Shown here: positions 5,393 through 5,460 of the stretch, in pieces
How positions within the stretch are numbered: position 1 is the first letter of the stretch
Layout: every line of letters begins with the position of its first letter
Translations under genes and position numbers: made by a program
Notes under the pieces: model-generated
Seen by the model: the letters and a program-made list of their open reading frames with translations, nothing else
What the model was told of the DNA's origin: nothing
Databases searched by the model: none
Assembly: GCA_012519365.1 (NCBI GenBank)
Contig: JAAYQH010000019.1
Span: 1-5,460 of the forward strand
Source: Planctomycetota bacterium
Lineage (GTDB): Bacteria; Planctomycetota; Phycisphaerae; Sedimentisphaerales; Anaerohalosphaeraceae
DNA: 5,460 nucleotides
Direction: 5' to 3'

Positions 5393-5460
5393 GAGACCTT
5401 CAGGAACCCCAAAACAGCTGGAGCAACGTCGGCGAAAAGCCATTGCGTTGCTGGAACAAG
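5373..5460 (+). CDS. IS630-type transposase, N-terminus only (3'-partial)
   Basis: The frame is open from a stop at 5361-5363 to the window edge. Two starts are possible: ATG 5373 (MSDNKD...) and ATG 5391 (MRPSGTPKQLEQRRRKAIAL). The second matches the usual N-terminus of IS630-family transposases as I remember them, in which a short RPxGxPxxLExRRxxAxxLL segment leads into a helix-turn-helix; only that segment is visible. An AAGGA at 5385-5389 is too close to ATG 5391 to be ideal, and a GAAG lies six to seven bases before ATG 5373. The DDE catalytic domain would lie outside the window. The element sits just after the abruptly ended tip C, where a cognate immunity gene would be expected. Confidence 0.6.
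   Translation, partial: MSDNKDMRPSGTPKQLEQRRRKAIALLEQ

Larger units (their letters stand above)
5350..5460 (+). mobile_element. Left end of an IS630-like insertion sequence, boundary not determined
   Basis: The transposase start lies 24 bases after the stop of tip C, so the left end of the element must lie in this gap or within the last codons of tip C. IS630-family elements insert at TA dinucleotides; several TA steps occur at 5318-5336 and at 5354-5362, but without the right end the terminal repeat cannot be fixed. The left coordinate is therefore only nominal. Confidence 0.4.

Overview
The window is an accessory region made almost entirely of RHS (YD-repeat) polymorphic-toxin material. 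Three 5'-truncated RHS C-terminal 'tips' lie head to tail on the + strand. Each has a stretch of nearly the same GC-rich RHS core followed by a different, more AT-rich C-terminal domain. The first two tips are each followed by a small AT-rich gene with its own Shine-Dalgarno sequence, in the position of a cognate immunity gene. No tRNA, rRNA, CRISPR array or recognisable housekeeping gene is present.

Layout: 1-893 is the 3' part of an unrecognised gene that may be the immunity gene of a cassette lying upstream. 880-2385 is tip A: the longest core fragment plus a Cys-rich domain resembling, from memory, the Ntox16 family. 2428-2976 is its presumed immunity protein (DUF6714-like). 2980-3993 is tip B, with an 11-cysteine Gly/Ala-rich tail. 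4010-4411 is a small protein with one membrane segment, the presumed immunity protein for B. 4408-5349 is tip C, with a Gly-rich tail that ends abruptly. From about 5373 the N-terminus of an IS630-type transposase begins and runs off the window.

The three core copies start at nested points (about 877, 3043 and 4450) but all stop at the same codons, the DPLG of the RHS core. This is the architecture expected of displaced toxin cassettes. Each carries enough shared core to recombine with a full-length rhs gene elsewhere and swap the toxin tip. The tips lack convincing ribosome binding sites while the two immunity candidates have good ones. This fits a store of mostly silent toxin ends whose immunity genes can still be translated; that interpretation is inference.

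Organism: a bacterium using GTG and TTG starts. The RHS wording and the transposase N-terminus remind me of environmental Planctomycetota (Phycisphaerae-like) genomes. This is recollection only; the sequence does not prove the phylum.
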